Notes under the pieces: generated by a model
Told to the model about the DNA's origin: nothing
Databases searched by the model: none
Seen by the model: the letters and a program-made list of their open reading frames with translations, nothing else
Position numbers and translations under genes: made by a program
Origin: Anaerolineaceae bacterium
GTDB lineage: Bacteria; Chloroflexota; Anaerolineae; Anaerolineales; Anaerolineaceae
Length of the DNA stretch: 62,464 nucleotides
Assembly (NCBI GenBank): GCA_029975475.1
Contig: JARKPB010000020.1
Span: 1 to 62,464 of the forward strand
Direction of reading: 5' to 3'
Part shown: positions 8,715-16,887 of the stretch, piece by piece
Layout of the letters: every line of letters starts with the position of its first letter
Numbering within the stretch: position 1 is the first letter of the stretch

Positions 8715-10004
8715 CTAGACCAGCAAACGGATCGGGTGTTCCAGGTACGCAGCCAGGCGCTGCATGAACTGGGCCGCTTCCGCGCCGTCAGAGATGCGGT
8801 GGTCGGCGGACAGAGTCGCCTTCATCACCTGCCCGACCGTCACAGCCCCATTTTCGACCACCGGGACGGCTTTGGATGAACCCACAGCCAGGATGGCCGC
8901 TTCAGGCGGGTTGATAATCGCGATAAAATCTTCCACGTCATACATACCCAGGTTGCTGATGGAAAAGGTTGATCCTTCCACATCTTCCGGGCGCACTTTT
9001 CCGGAACGCGCCCGGGCGACCATCTCTTTTATTTCCGCCGATAGCGCCCGCAGCGGTTTTTGATCGGCATTGTGAGCCACGACCGTCATCAAGCCGCCCG
9101 GCACCGAAACCGCAACACCGATATGCACTCCCCCGCGGCGCACGATGGTCTGCTCAACCAGAGAGGCGTTCAGATTGGGAAATTCGCGCAGGGTGAGCGC
9201 GACCGCTTTCACAATAAAATCGTTGACGGAGATTTTCTGCTCTTCAGGCAGCAATTCGTTGATGTCTTTCCGCGTCTGAAGCAGTGCGTCCATGCGGTAG
9301 GCGTGAGTAACATAGAAATGAGGCAGCTGCTGTTTGGATTCCACCAGCCGGCGGCTGATCGCCTGACGCAGTTTATCCATGGGGACGCGCTCATCCGCTG
9401 CGGCCGGGCCGGCGGGCGCAGAAAAAGCGGAAGCGGGCGCAGGCGCTGCGGCCGGCGCCGAGGGCTGAGATTTCGGCGCGGGTTGGCCGGTCACCGCCCG
9501 AAGTCCGGAAAGGACCGCCTCCACATCCTTGCGGATAATGCGGCCGTTTGGTCCGCTGCCGCGCAGCATGCTCAAATCGATCTGATTGTCGCGCGCGATT
9601 TTACGCGCCACCGGGGACGCGATAATTTTGCGCCCGTCAGCCGGCTGAACGGCGGCTTCAACGGAAGCTGGTTCAACCGCGGCCTGTCCGAGCGCCGGCT
9701 GCGCTTTGGGCGCGGATGCCGCCGGTTGACCGCCCAGCCCCAGCGCGGCGTCATCCACCGTTTCACCGGGATCGGCGATCACGGCGATCGGCGCGCCAAC
9801 CGGAACCGGCTCGCCCTGCTGCACCAGGTGGCGGTGCACGATCCCGTCAAAGGTTGATTCAACCTCAACGGTGGCTTTATCCGTTTCAATTTCAGCCAGA
9901 ACGTCGCCCTTCTTGACCGCTTCGCCTTCGGCTTTTACCCAGCGGTTGATCATGCCTTCGGCCATATCAAAACCCAGTTTCGGCATTGCCACGATATTAG
10001 CCAT
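8715..10004 (-). CDS. pdhC: Dihydrolipoamide acyltransferase, E2 of pyruvate dehydrogenase
   Basis: A 429-residue E2 with the usual three parts. The N-terminal lipoyl domain carries the lipoylated lysine in ETDKATVEVES (about residue 43). An Ala/Pro-rich linker leads to the peripheral-subunit-binding domain (ASPVARKIARDN to RIIRKDVEAVL, about 130-165). After a second linker, the catalytic acyltransferase domain ends in the active-site motif DHRISDGAEAAQF. It moves the acetyl group from lipoamide to CoA and forms the complex core. The start codon lies inside the end of the E1-beta gene (8-nt overlap). No E3 (lipoamide dehydrogenase) gene is nearby. The substrate could also be another 2-oxo acid. 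Confidence 0.93.
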   Translation of the reverse strand: MANIVAMPKLGFDMAEGMINRWVKAEGEAVKKGDVLAEIETDKATVEVESTFDGIVHRHLVQQGEPVPVGAPIAVIADPGETVDDAALGLGGQPAASAPKAQPALGQAAVEPASVEAAVQPADGRKIIASPVARKIARDNQIDLSMLRGSGPNGRIIRKDVEAVLSGLRAVTGQPAPKSQPSAPAAAPAPASAFSAPAGPAAADERVPMDKLRQAISRRLVESKQQLPHFYVTHAYRMDALLQTRKDINELLPEEQKISVNDFIVKAVALTLREFPNLNASLVEQTIVRRGGVHIGVAVSVPGGLMTVVAHNADQKPLRALSAEIKEMVARARSGKVRPEDVEGSTFSISNLGMYDVEDFIAIINPPEAAILAVGSSKAVPVVENGAVTVGQVMKATLSADHRISDGAEAAQFMQRLAAYLEHPIRLLV

Positions 10005-10974
10005 TCAGCACCTCCTTGACCGCCGCGACCACCTGTTCGACTTTTGGCAAAGCCATTTGCTCCAGGGCGCGGTTATACGGCAGGGGAACTTCTAGCTGCG
10101 CAACCCGCTTGATGGGCGCATCCACATAATCAAAGGCATCTTCATAAATCCGCGCGGAAATTTCCGCTCCGACGCCGTAAGATTTCCAGCCCTCTTCAAC
10201 AATCACCGCCCGGTTGGTCTTCTTGAAAGATTCCAGAACAGGCTCCATATCCAGCGGGCGCAGGGTGCGCAAATCCACAACTTCAGCCTCAATTCCTTCG
10301 CCGGCCAGCTGATCCGCGGCTTTCATGGAGACTTCCAGCATCTTGCTGTAGGTAATAATGGTGATATCCTTCCCCGTCCGCTGGATTGTGGATTTGCCGA
10401 TCGGCACCACATAATCCCCTTCGGGAACTTCGCCGCGGGTCTGATACAGGGTGGCGTGTTCAATAAACATGACCGGATCTTGGGAGCGGATGGCCGCTTT
10501 AAGCAAACCTTTGGCGTCCGCCGGCGTGCCTGGCGCGACCACTTTTAAGCCGGGGAAGTGGGCAAACACCGCGTCGGGGGTCTGGGAATGCGTAGCCCCG
10601 AGCTGGCGTCCGCCGCCGCCAACGGTGCGGATCACGAGCGGCAGCACCATCTGGCCGCCAAACATGTAATGCAATTTTGCGGCTTCATTTACAATGTGGT
10701 CCATGGCAGCGAAGGCGAAATTAATCGTCATCAACTCCGCCACCGGCCGGGTTCCAACCAGGGCAGCCCCGATGGCGGCCCCGACAATGGCGGCTTCAGC
10801 AATGGGGGTATCGCGAACCCGCTCCGGGCCGAAGTGATCATAAAATCCTTTGGTCACCGCGTAGGTCCCGCCCCACACACCGACCTCTTCACCGAGAATA
10901 AAGACGCGCGGGTCGCGTTCCATTTCCTCCCATAATGCCTGGGAGATGGCTTCTCGCATTGTAATCCTTGCCAT
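9997..10974 (-). CDS. pdhB: Pyruvate dehydrogenase E1 component, beta subunit
   Basis: A 325-residue transketolase-like subunit. With the alpha subunit it performs thiamine-diphosphate-dependent decarboxylation of pyruvate and reductive acetylation of the E2 lipoyl group. Landmarks are the N-terminal MARITMREAISQAL, the ThDP-contacting FILGEEVGVWGG, and the C-terminal VEEGWKSYGVGAEISARI transketolase_C region. The gene lies 9 nt after E1-alpha and overlaps E2 by 8 nt, so the three are almost certainly one operon. Branched-chain 2-oxoacid dehydrogenase subunits are close relatives and cannot be fully excluded. Confidence 0.93.
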   Translation of the reverse strand: MARITMREAISQALWEEMERDPRVFILGEEVGVWGGTYAVTKGFYDHFGPERVRDTPIAEAAIVGAAIGAALVGTRPVAELMTINFAFAAMDHIVNEAAKLHYMFGGQMVLPLVIRTVGGGGRQLGATHSQTPDAVFAHFPGLKVVAPGTPADAKGLLKAAIRSQDPVMFIEHATLYQTRGEVPEGDYVVPIGKSTIQRTGKDITIITYSKMLEVSMKAADQLAGEGIEAEVVDLRTLRPLDMEPVLESFKKTNRAVIVEEGWKSYGVGAEISARIYEDAFDYVDAPIKRVAQLEVPLPYNRALEQMALPKVEQVVAAVKEVLNG

Positions 10975-10983
10975 GTGCGCCTC

Positions 10984-11943
10984 CTATTCCTCAACGTAAA
11001 TATTGGTGAAAAGTTCTTCCGGCGCGGGTTCCGGGCTGTTTTCAGCAAATTCGACCGCTTCCAGCACTTCCGCTTCCGCCAGTTTGTCCTGTTGATCCAG
11101 TTCTTCAACCGTGGCCAGTTTCTTACCGGTGAGATAAGCGCGGTAGATTCCGATCGGGTCATTTTCCTCCCAGCAGGATACTTCATCCGGCTTGCGGTAC
11201 CGTTCCGGGTCGCCCATCGAATGGCCGCGGAATCGGTAGGTGTGGGCTTCCAGCAGCATGGGACCGTTACCGGCGCGAATTTGCGCCAGCATTTTTGCCG
11301 TCTTCTCTTTAACCTTGATCACATCCATGCCGTCAACTTCATCATTGGGCATGCCGTAGCCTTCCGCTTTTTTCCGAATCTCCGAAACGGCGGAAGCGCG
11401 CTCGACGGCGGTTCCCATGCCGTACTGATTATTCTCGCAAACCCATAGAACCGGCAGCTTCCAGACCATGGAGAGGTTCAACGCTTCATGGAAGAAACCA
11501 ATATTGGTCGCGCCGTCGCCAAACATACAGATCGTTACATTGTCTTCTTTCAGATACTGATCGCCCAGCGCCAGCCCGGCAGCGATGGGAAGGTGCGCGC
11601 CCACAATGGCGTGTCCGCCCCAAAAATTCTTGCTGACGTCTGCCATGTGCATGGACCCGCCTTTGCCTTTGGATATCCCGGTGGCTTTTCCGAGCAATTC
11701 AGCGATGATCGCGCGGGTTTCAATGCCCACATTCACCGCCACACCGTGATCCCGGTAAGCCGTGATGATGCGGTCCTGAGGTTTGCGGGCCGCCACCAGC
11801 CCGGTGCTGACGGCTTCCTGGCCAATGTAGAGATGTAAAAAGCCGCCGATTTTGCCCTGCTGGTACAGTTCAGCAGCCTTTTCTTCCATTCGGCGGATGA
11901 CAACCATCTGATGATACAGGTTCAGATATTCATTTTTATCCAT
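10984..11943 (-). CDS. pdhA: Pyruvate dehydrogenase E1 component, alpha subunit
   Basis: A 319-residue ThDP-binding subunit. The ThDP/Mg motif is GDGATNIGFFHEALN followed by the NN-containing VCENNQYGMGT. The phosphorylation-loop region reads YRFRGHSMGDPERYR. The ATG at 11943 follows GAGGAG; upstream in-frame codons to 12000 lack family similarity and sit in the leader. First gene of the pdhA-pdhB-pdhC operon. It supplies acetyl-CoA from pyruvate and links to the pyruvate-forming ppdK gene nearby. Confidence 0.94.
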   Translation of the reverse strand: MDKNEYLNLYHQMVVIRRMEEKAAELYQQGKIGGFLHLYIGQEAVSTGLVAARKPQDRIITAYRDHGVAVNVGIETRAIIAELLGKATGISKGKGGSMHMADVSKNFWGGHAIVGAHLPIAAGLALGDQYLKEDNVTICMFGDGATNIGFFHEALNLSMVWKLPVLWVCENNQYGMGTAVERASAVSEIRKKAEGYGMPNDEVDGMDVIKVKEKTAKMLAQIRAGNGPMLLEAHTYRFRGHSMGDPERYRKPDEVSCWEENDPIGIYRAYLTGKKLATVEELDQQDKLAEAEVLEAVEFAENSPEPAPEELFTNIYVEE

Positions 11944-12030
11944 GAAAGCTCCTCCTCGGCAATGAGTCCACTTTGAAAACTGCTCAGGCTGAAGAATCAT
12001 CCGGGCAGCAGTCTATCATCGTCTGGGAAG

Positions 12031-12078
12031 ATTATACCAAAAAGCCCCCTTCGTTGACCTGATCTGTACACTTTGTAC
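12031..12078 (-). promoter_or_regulatory. pdh operon promoter region with palindrome
   Basis: A minus-strand TATAAT at 12036-12031 gives a leader of roughly 80 nt before pdhA. The -35 region is weak. Upstream, GTACA (12066-12070), CTT, TGTAC (12074-12078) form a perfect 5-bp inverted repeat with a 3-nt centre, positioned like an activator or repressor site. The regulator is unknown. Confidence 0.5.
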
Positions 12079-12096
12079 CAGGTTTGTAAAAACAGC

Positions 12097-12130
12097 TAAA
12101 AAATAAGGGCCTCGCGGCCCTTATTTTTTA
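12097..12130 (-). terminator. Intrinsic terminator of the permease gene
   Basis: A 15-bp perfect stem (12097-12111 with 12116-12130) around a TCGC tetraloop, with A/T-rich outer arms. The stop codon TAA of the permease gene is the first triplet of the stem as transcribed on the minus strand. Its T-rich arms allow it to work on both strands. Confidence 0.9.
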
Positions 12131-13750
12131 TTCCTGCCAGTCCTCCTGCGGATACTGTTGAAAGACCGCCGTCAGGTTTTGCTTTTTCCCCTTGAGAGCG
12201 TAGTAGCGCACCAGGTAGAGCAGCAGACCGGCGGCCAGAATACCGGCCAGCAAAAGCAGGGTAGCAAGACCCACCGGCGAACCGATCGAGGGTAGAAAGA
12301 TCGCGGAGAGAAACAGCCAGAGCAGGTAGAGCAGCGTGACGGCGCCAATTATAGTAATGACCGGAACGCCAAACAGCCGGCGGCGCACAAAAGGCGGAGC
12401 GGCTTCAAACCAATCTTTCTTCAAAAACGGCATCAGGGTAATCCCCAGCACCGGGGCAAATTGTGAGACCACGGCGAAGAAAACGAAGTTCAACTGCGAA
12501 CCGATTACATTTCCGAGCGCGGCGTCAATCAAACCGACCTGAGCGGCAATCGCGACCAGCAGCATGGCGATCAGCGGGATACGGCTGGTCGGGTGGATAT
12601 AGCCGACCAACTCAGGTACCAGCCCGTCGCGCGCCCAGGCGAGAATAATACGCGAAGCGTAGAAAAAGTAAGTTTGCACCAGGTTGATCAGGGTTACGAT
12701 CCAGGCCAGAGACACAATCCCGACCAGATACAAATCGGGGCGCAGCACCGCCGCGTAGAATGTGACCCACGGCATGGCTTCTTTGCTGCCGTTTAGATAC
12801 AGATAACTCTGGGCTGAAAGCCATTCTGGAGAGACCAGACGGTTAAGGAAATAACTGGCGAGGATAAAAATCGCCCAGGTTAACACCAGCGCGATGATCC
12901 CGCCGCGGAACAAATTCTTCTCCGGTTTTTTAACCTCGCCGGCTGTGAAAGTGGCGATGAAATAGCCGTAAAAAATCCAGAACCCCATCAGCAAACCCGC
13001 CAGGGTTGTGATCCCCGGAGCAGCAGCGGTTGGCATCCCCTGAGCAATCGCCTGCTGCAGGGAGCCGGAATAAGAACCGACACCCATAAAACGTTCCCAG
13101 CCGGTTTCCATCGCGGCGGGCTGCGAACCTGAAAAGACGACGAAGATGATTCCCCAGGCCGCCAGACCAAGAACCAGCCCGAGGATCAGCCAGCGCTGAA
13201 AGTTGCGCGTACTGGTCAGCATGGTAACAAAGGCGATCACCGAAATCACCGCCCCGACTGCCAGAGTGCCTTGCGGCGTGGCAACACTGGAAGCCAGTTG
13301 AAGCGCTTGAATCTGCCCCGTCACCAGCGCATACGTGCGCAGCAGCACCGGCAGAACCGATTGAGGGATCCAGGCGATCAGCGAACCCGCCACCAGAGCG
13401 CTGAACACCACCAGCAAAAACGAAGAGGCAAACCCGATCGGCGCGTTTAACACCCGTGTGGAAATGACGTAGTCCGCGCCAGAAAAAGGCGCGGCGGTCC
13501 CAATCGCCGCGAAAGTGTAGGCGTGCAGCACGCTGAGCGCCATCGCAATGGTCAGGATCGCGATAATGCTGCTGCCGGGAAAGAGGCCGGCGATGGTTGA
13601 AAACGGCAGTAAACCAGAAGAGGACAGGCTGATGCATGCCACCCCGAGGGCCACCACCCCGATCAAACCAAGGCTGCGAGATACAGCGGTACCGCGGGCG
13701 CCGATGACAACAGGGGTTTGCGGGGCAGCAGGTTGCGCAGAGTCAGACAT
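12128..13750 (-). CDS. APC-family amino acid/amine permease
   Basis: A 540-residue integral membrane protein with about 12-14 hydrophobic helices. The first helix region has the APC-type GLIGVVALGVACISLSSSG unwound segment. PFSGADYVISTRVLNAPIGF follows, as do many Gly-rich helices. The family exchanges or imports amino acids or polyamines with protons or Na+. The substrate cannot be told. The ATG at 13750 follows GAGGAGG. A TATAAT lies upstream at 13789-13784. A single-gene unit with its own terminator. Confidence 0.85.
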   Translation of the reverse strand: MSDSAQPAAPQTPVVIGARGTAVSRSLGLIGVVALGVACISLSSSGLLPFSTIAGLFPGSSIIAILTIAMALSVLHAYTFAAIGTAAPFSGADYVISTRVLNAPIGFASSFLLVVFSALVAGSLIAWIPQSVLPVLLRTYALVTGQIQALQLASSVATPQGTLAVGAVISVIAFVTMLTSTRNFQRWLILGLVLGLAAWGIIFVVFSGSQPAAMETGWERFMGVGSYSGSLQQAIAQGMPTAAAPGITTLAGLLMGFWIFYGYFIATFTAGEVKKPEKNLFRGGIIALVLTWAIFILASYFLNRLVSPEWLSAQSYLYLNGSKEAMPWVTFYAAVLRPDLYLVGIVSLAWIVTLINLVQTYFFYASRIILAWARDGLVPELVGYIHPTSRIPLIAMLLVAIAAQVGLIDAALGNVIGSQLNFVFFAVVSQFAPVLGITLMPFLKKDWFEAAPPFVRRRLFGVPVITIIGAVTLLYLLWLFLSAIFLPSIGSPVGLATLLLLAGILAAGLLLYLVRYYALKGKKQNLTAVFQQYPQEDWQE

Positions 13751-13806
13751 AGAAAATCCTCCTCAATGGGTGGCGATATAATTATTATATATCCATCCAG
13801 GAACAC

Positions 13807-13853
13807 AAAAAGGGTTTGCAAGGCAATCGTAAGGTCGCCCGCAAACCCTTTTT
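13807..13853. terminator. Bidirectional terminator after ppdK
   Basis: AAAAAGGGTTTGC (13807-13819) pairs with GCAAACCCTTTTT (13841-13853), a 13-bp stem with a 21-nt loop. It ends the minus-strand ppdK transcript 17 nt past the stop codon. Confidence 0.85.
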
Positions 13854-13869
13854 TGGTTCGGATTACGGA

Positions 13870-16665
13870 TTATTTATCGGTATTCTGTTTGCCGGTCGCG
13901 TATTTCAAAGCCGCGTGCGCTGCAGCCAGGCGAGCGACGGGGACGCGGAAGGGCGAGCAGGAGACGTAATTCTGACCGATGGTATGGCAGAAGTCAATGG
14001 AAGCCGGGTCGCCGCCGTGTTCACCGCAGATACCCACTTCCAGGCTCGGGCGGGTGGCCCGGCCGTCTTCCACCGCCATGCGCATCAGGCGGCCAACCCC
14101 GTCCTTGTCCAGGGTCTGGAAGGGATTCTTGGGGAGAATGCCGTTCTCGACATACTTGACGAGGAAGGAGCGTTCGGCGTCATCGCGGCTGTAGCCAAAG
14201 GTCATCTGGGTCAGATCGTTGGTGCCAAAGGAGAAGAATTCGGCGACTTCGGCGATTTCGGCGGCGGTCACCGCAGCGCGCGGGATCTCAATCATGGTGC
14301 CGAATTTATATTCGAAGGTTACCTTCTTCTCTTCCATCACGTGGCGGGCGATTTCCACCAGGCGCGGCTGAATGACCTTCAATTCATTGACGTGCCCGGT
14401 CAGCGGGATCATCACCTCGGGATGCGGATCCTTGCCCGCCAGTTTGACATTGGCGGCGGCTTCAAAGATGGCGCGCACCTGCATCTCCACGATTTCGGGC
14501 ATCACAATGGAGAGACGGATGCCGCGCAGGCCCATCATCGGGTTGCTTTCGTGCATCGCTTCCACCGCTTTGAGCAGTTTTTCCAGTTCCACCACTTCTT
14601 TCAGCTCACCGCGGCCGAGAACAAAACTGGAAAGACCGTCCCCGCTTAACCGCTTGGCGGTGATTTGCGCTTGAAGTTCTTCAGCGGAAGGCAGGAACTC
14701 ATGCAGCGGCGGGTCGATCAGGCGGATGATCACCGGCAGACCGGTCATGGCTTCGAAGAGGCCTTCAAAGTCGGCGCGCTGATACGGCAGCAGTTCATCC
14801 AGGGCAGCCGTGCGTTCTTCACTGGTTTTCGCCAGGATCATGCGCTGAACGATTGGCAGACGTTCGGGCTCAAAGAACATGTGCTCGGTCCGGCACAGGC
14901 CGATACCCTTAGCGCCGTAAGAGCGGGCGCGCTGGGCGTCCTTGGGATAGTCCGCGTTTGCCCAGACCTGCAGACCGACGGTGGGACCGCTGGCGCCCTG
15001 GCGGATGCCGGGTTTGGCGCAGTATTCATCCGCCCATTCCAGCAGGGTGAGAAGATCTTTCTGTTCCTCAAGAGAAGGAACGGTGAGGGCGAGTTTGCCG
15101 GTAAAAACTTCACCGGTGCCGCCGTCCAGCGAGACCCACTCGCCTTCGTGGACCACGACCCCGTTGGCTTCCATCAGACGCTTGTCCAGGTCAATCCGCA
15201 CGCTGGAAGCCCCGACCACGCAGGGCACGCCAAACTGGCGGGCAACCACGGCCGCATGGGAAGTCGCCCCACCTTCAGAGGTCAAAATACCCTTGGAGGC
15301 GAGCATGCCGTGGACATCGTCCGGCTTGGTGAACGGGCGCACCATGATCACATCCTGGCCTTCTTCTTTGTGCTTCTTTTCCGCCAGGTCGGCGTCAAAG
15401 TAAATCCGGCCCACCGCCGCGCCCGGAGAAGCGTTCACACCGCTGCAGAAGAACCGCCCAGCTTTCTTGGCTTCTTTAATCACACTGCTGTCAAATTGCG
15501 GGTGCAGCAGCGTATCCACCTGATCCGGGGTAACGCGCAGGATGGCTTCTTCTTTGGTGATCAGGCCTTCATTGACCATATCCACCGCGGCTTTTACCGC
15601 CGCGCGGGCTGTGCGCTTGCCGCTGCGGGTTTGCAGCATCCACAGGCGGCCGCGTTCAATGGTGAATTCCACATCCTGCAGGTCTTTGTAATGCAGCTCC
15701 AGTTTCTTGCAAATTTCGATAAACTGGTCGTAGGCGGGCTTTAATTCTTTTTCCAGGTTTTCAATGGGTTCAGTATTGCGAATACCGGCGACCACGTCTT
15801 CGCCCTGGGCATTCAGAAGATAACCGCCGTAGAGTTTGCGCTCGCCGGTGGATGGATCGCGGGTAAACGCGACACCCGTGCCGGAGTCCCAGCCCATGTT
15901 GCCGAAGACCATCGCCACGATGTTGACCGCCGTACCAAGGTCATCCGGGATGTTGGTGGCGCGGCGGTAATCCACAGCGCGCTTGCCGTTCCAGGATTTG
16001 AAGACCGCTTCGGTCGCCAGTTTCATCTGTTCCAGCGGGTCCTGCGGGAAATCGAACCCCATCTCGCGGCGGACAACCGCCTTGAATTTCCCCGTTAATT
16101 CCTTTAACTGCTCAGCGCTCAGGTCCGTGTCGACCTTGGCTCCTTTTTCTTTCTTGAACTCTTCCAATACATCTTCAAAAGCCTCGTCCGGCAGCCCCAT
16201 GACCACCGAACCGAACATCTGAATCAGACGGCGGTAAGAGTCATAAACAAAACGGTCGTTGCCAGTTAATTTGACCATGCCCTCGGCGGTTTCGTCATTC
16301 AAACCAATGTTGAGGACAGTATCCATCATCCCGGGCATGGAAAACTTCGCCCCGGAGCGGCAGGAAACCAGCAGCGGGTTGGAAGGATCGCCAAACTTTT
16401 TACCGGCAGCATTTTCAACTTCTTTGAGCGCAGCCAGCGCCTGCTCCCACATGCCAGCCGGGAATTTGCCTTCCGCCTGGTACGCGTTGCAGGCTTCGGT
16501 GGTCACGGTGAAGAATGGGGGAACCGGCACGCCAATGCGGGTCATTTCCGCCAGGTTGGCGCCTTTTCCGCCAAGCAGGCCGCGGACTTTATCCCAGTCG
16601 CCGCCCACATACTCAATCGCTTTATCCAGTTCGTTGAACAGATACACCCACTTTTTTTCAGCCAT
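13870..16665 (-). CDS. ppdK: Pyruvate, phosphate dikinase
   Basis: A 931-residue enzyme interconverting pyruvate + ATP + Pi and PEP + AMP + PPi. The N-terminal ATP-grasp part begins KWVYLFNELDKAIEYVGGDW and includes LLGGKGANLAEM. The phosphohistidine domain has the swivelling His in TSEGGATSHAAVVARQFG (about residue 465). The C-terminal PEP/pyruvate TIM barrel includes GIGLCRTEHMFF and the Cys-containing GICGEHGGDP. Full length. Shine-Dalgarno GGAGG lies 5 nt before the ATG. The leader contains a terminator-like hairpin and a small ORF, suggesting attenuation. A PPi-linked enzyme here agrees with the ambiguous PfkA signature downstream. Confidence 0.96.
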   Translation of the reverse strand: MAEKKWVYLFNELDKAIEYVGGDWDKVRGLLGGKGANLAEMTRIGVPVPPFFTVTTEACNAYQAEGKFPAGMWEQALAALKEVENAAGKKFGDPSNPLLVSCRSGAKFSMPGMMDTVLNIGLNDETAEGMVKLTGNDRFVYDSYRRLIQMFGSVVMGLPDEAFEDVLEEFKKEKGAKVDTDLSAEQLKELTGKFKAVVRREMGFDFPQDPLEQMKLATEAVFKSWNGKRAVDYRRATNIPDDLGTAVNIVAMVFGNMGWDSGTGVAFTRDPSTGERKLYGGYLLNAQGEDVVAGIRNTEPIENLEKELKPAYDQFIEICKKLELHYKDLQDVEFTIERGRLWMLQTRSGKRTARAAVKAAVDMVNEGLITKEEAILRVTPDQVDTLLHPQFDSSVIKEAKKAGRFFCSGVNASPGAAVGRIYFDADLAEKKHKEEGQDVIMVRPFTKPDDVHGMLASKGILTSEGGATSHAAVVARQFGVPCVVGASSVRIDLDKRLMEANGVVVHEGEWVSLDGGTGEVFTGKLALTVPSLEEQKDLLTLLEWADEYCAKPGIRQGASGPTVGLQVWANADYPKDAQRARSYGAKGIGLCRTEHMFFEPERLPIVQRMILAKTSEERTAALDELLPYQRADFEGLFEAMTGLPVIIRLIDPPLHEFLPSAEELQAQITAKRLSGDGLSSFVLGRGELKEVVELEKLLKAVEAMHESNPMMGLRGIRLSIVMPEIVEMQVRAIFEAAANVKLAGKDPHPEVMIPLTGHVNELKVIQPRLVEIARHVMEEKKVTFEYKFGTMIEIPRAAVTAAEIAEVAEFFSFGTNDLTQMTFGYSRDDAERSFLVKYVENGILPKNPFQTLDKDGVGRLMRMAVEDGRATRPSLEVGICGEHGGDPASIDFCHTIGQNYVSCSPFRVPVARLAAAHAALKYATGKQNTDK

Positions 16666-16692
16666 TTAAGCCTCCTGAAATGGTATAAGATC

Positions 16693-16736
16693 TAAAAAAA
16701 ATCCAATCCTCCGGGTTACGAACCGGATGATTGGAT
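16693..16736 (-). terminator. Terminator-like hairpin in the ppdK leader (candidate attenuator)
   Basis: As transcribed on the minus strand, AATCCAATC and GATTGGATT form the base of the stem. TCCGG pairs with CCGGA above it, with a CGT loop. The hairpin is followed directly by a run of eight or more T. It lies 28 nt before the ppdK ATG, too close for a promoter in between, so most ppdK transcripts should pass through it. Confidence 0.7.
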
Positions 16737-16741
16737 TGGTT

Positions 16742-16777
16742 TTACAAAACTGCGGAATTTCTTACCTGAACGGTCAT
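16742..16777 (-). CDS. Possible ppdK leader peptide (11 codons)
   Basis: ATG at 16777 opens the frame MTVQVRNSAVL and stops with TAA at 16742, 6 nt before the terminator hairpin. AGGG lies 8 nt before the ATG. The position resembles attenuator leader peptides, but no codon run of one amino acid is present. Its translation is unproven. Confidence 0.3.
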   Translation of the reverse strand: MTVQVRNSAVL

Positions 16778-16798
16778 GGTTTTAACCCTAATCTAGAA

Positions 16799-16806
16799 AT
16801 TTTACC
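16799..16806 (-). promoter_or_regulatory. Candidate extended -10 promoter for ppdK
   Basis: TGGTAAAAT on the minus strand (TG-n-TAAAAT) would start transcription near 16792, giving a leader of about 127 nt that contains the small ORF and the terminator hairpin. Confidence 0.4.
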
Positions 16807-16858
16807 ATATTCAAGGCAGATTTATGGAAGAAATGTCAACGTTTTCACCAACCTGGCT

Positions 16859-16864
16859 TATACT
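16859..16864 (+). promoter_or_regulatory. -10 box of the aldo/keto reductase gene
   Basis: TATACT 23 nt before the ATG, followed by an AGGAGGTG ribosome-binding site. No clear -35 hexamer. Confidence 0.45.
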
Positions 16865-16887
16865 ATCTTTATTCCGCAGGAGGTGAG

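Noticed and set aside
9060-9857. 265-codon plus-strand frame opposite pdhC
   Set aside because: A shadow of the E2 gene; its composition is Arg/Gly-rich as expected from a reversed frame.
13816-15744. Long plus-strand frames (277 and 359 codons) opposite ppdK
   Set aside because: They are mirror images of the real ppdK gene, have no domain similarity and no ribosome-binding sites; the minus strand is an unambiguous full-length PPDK.
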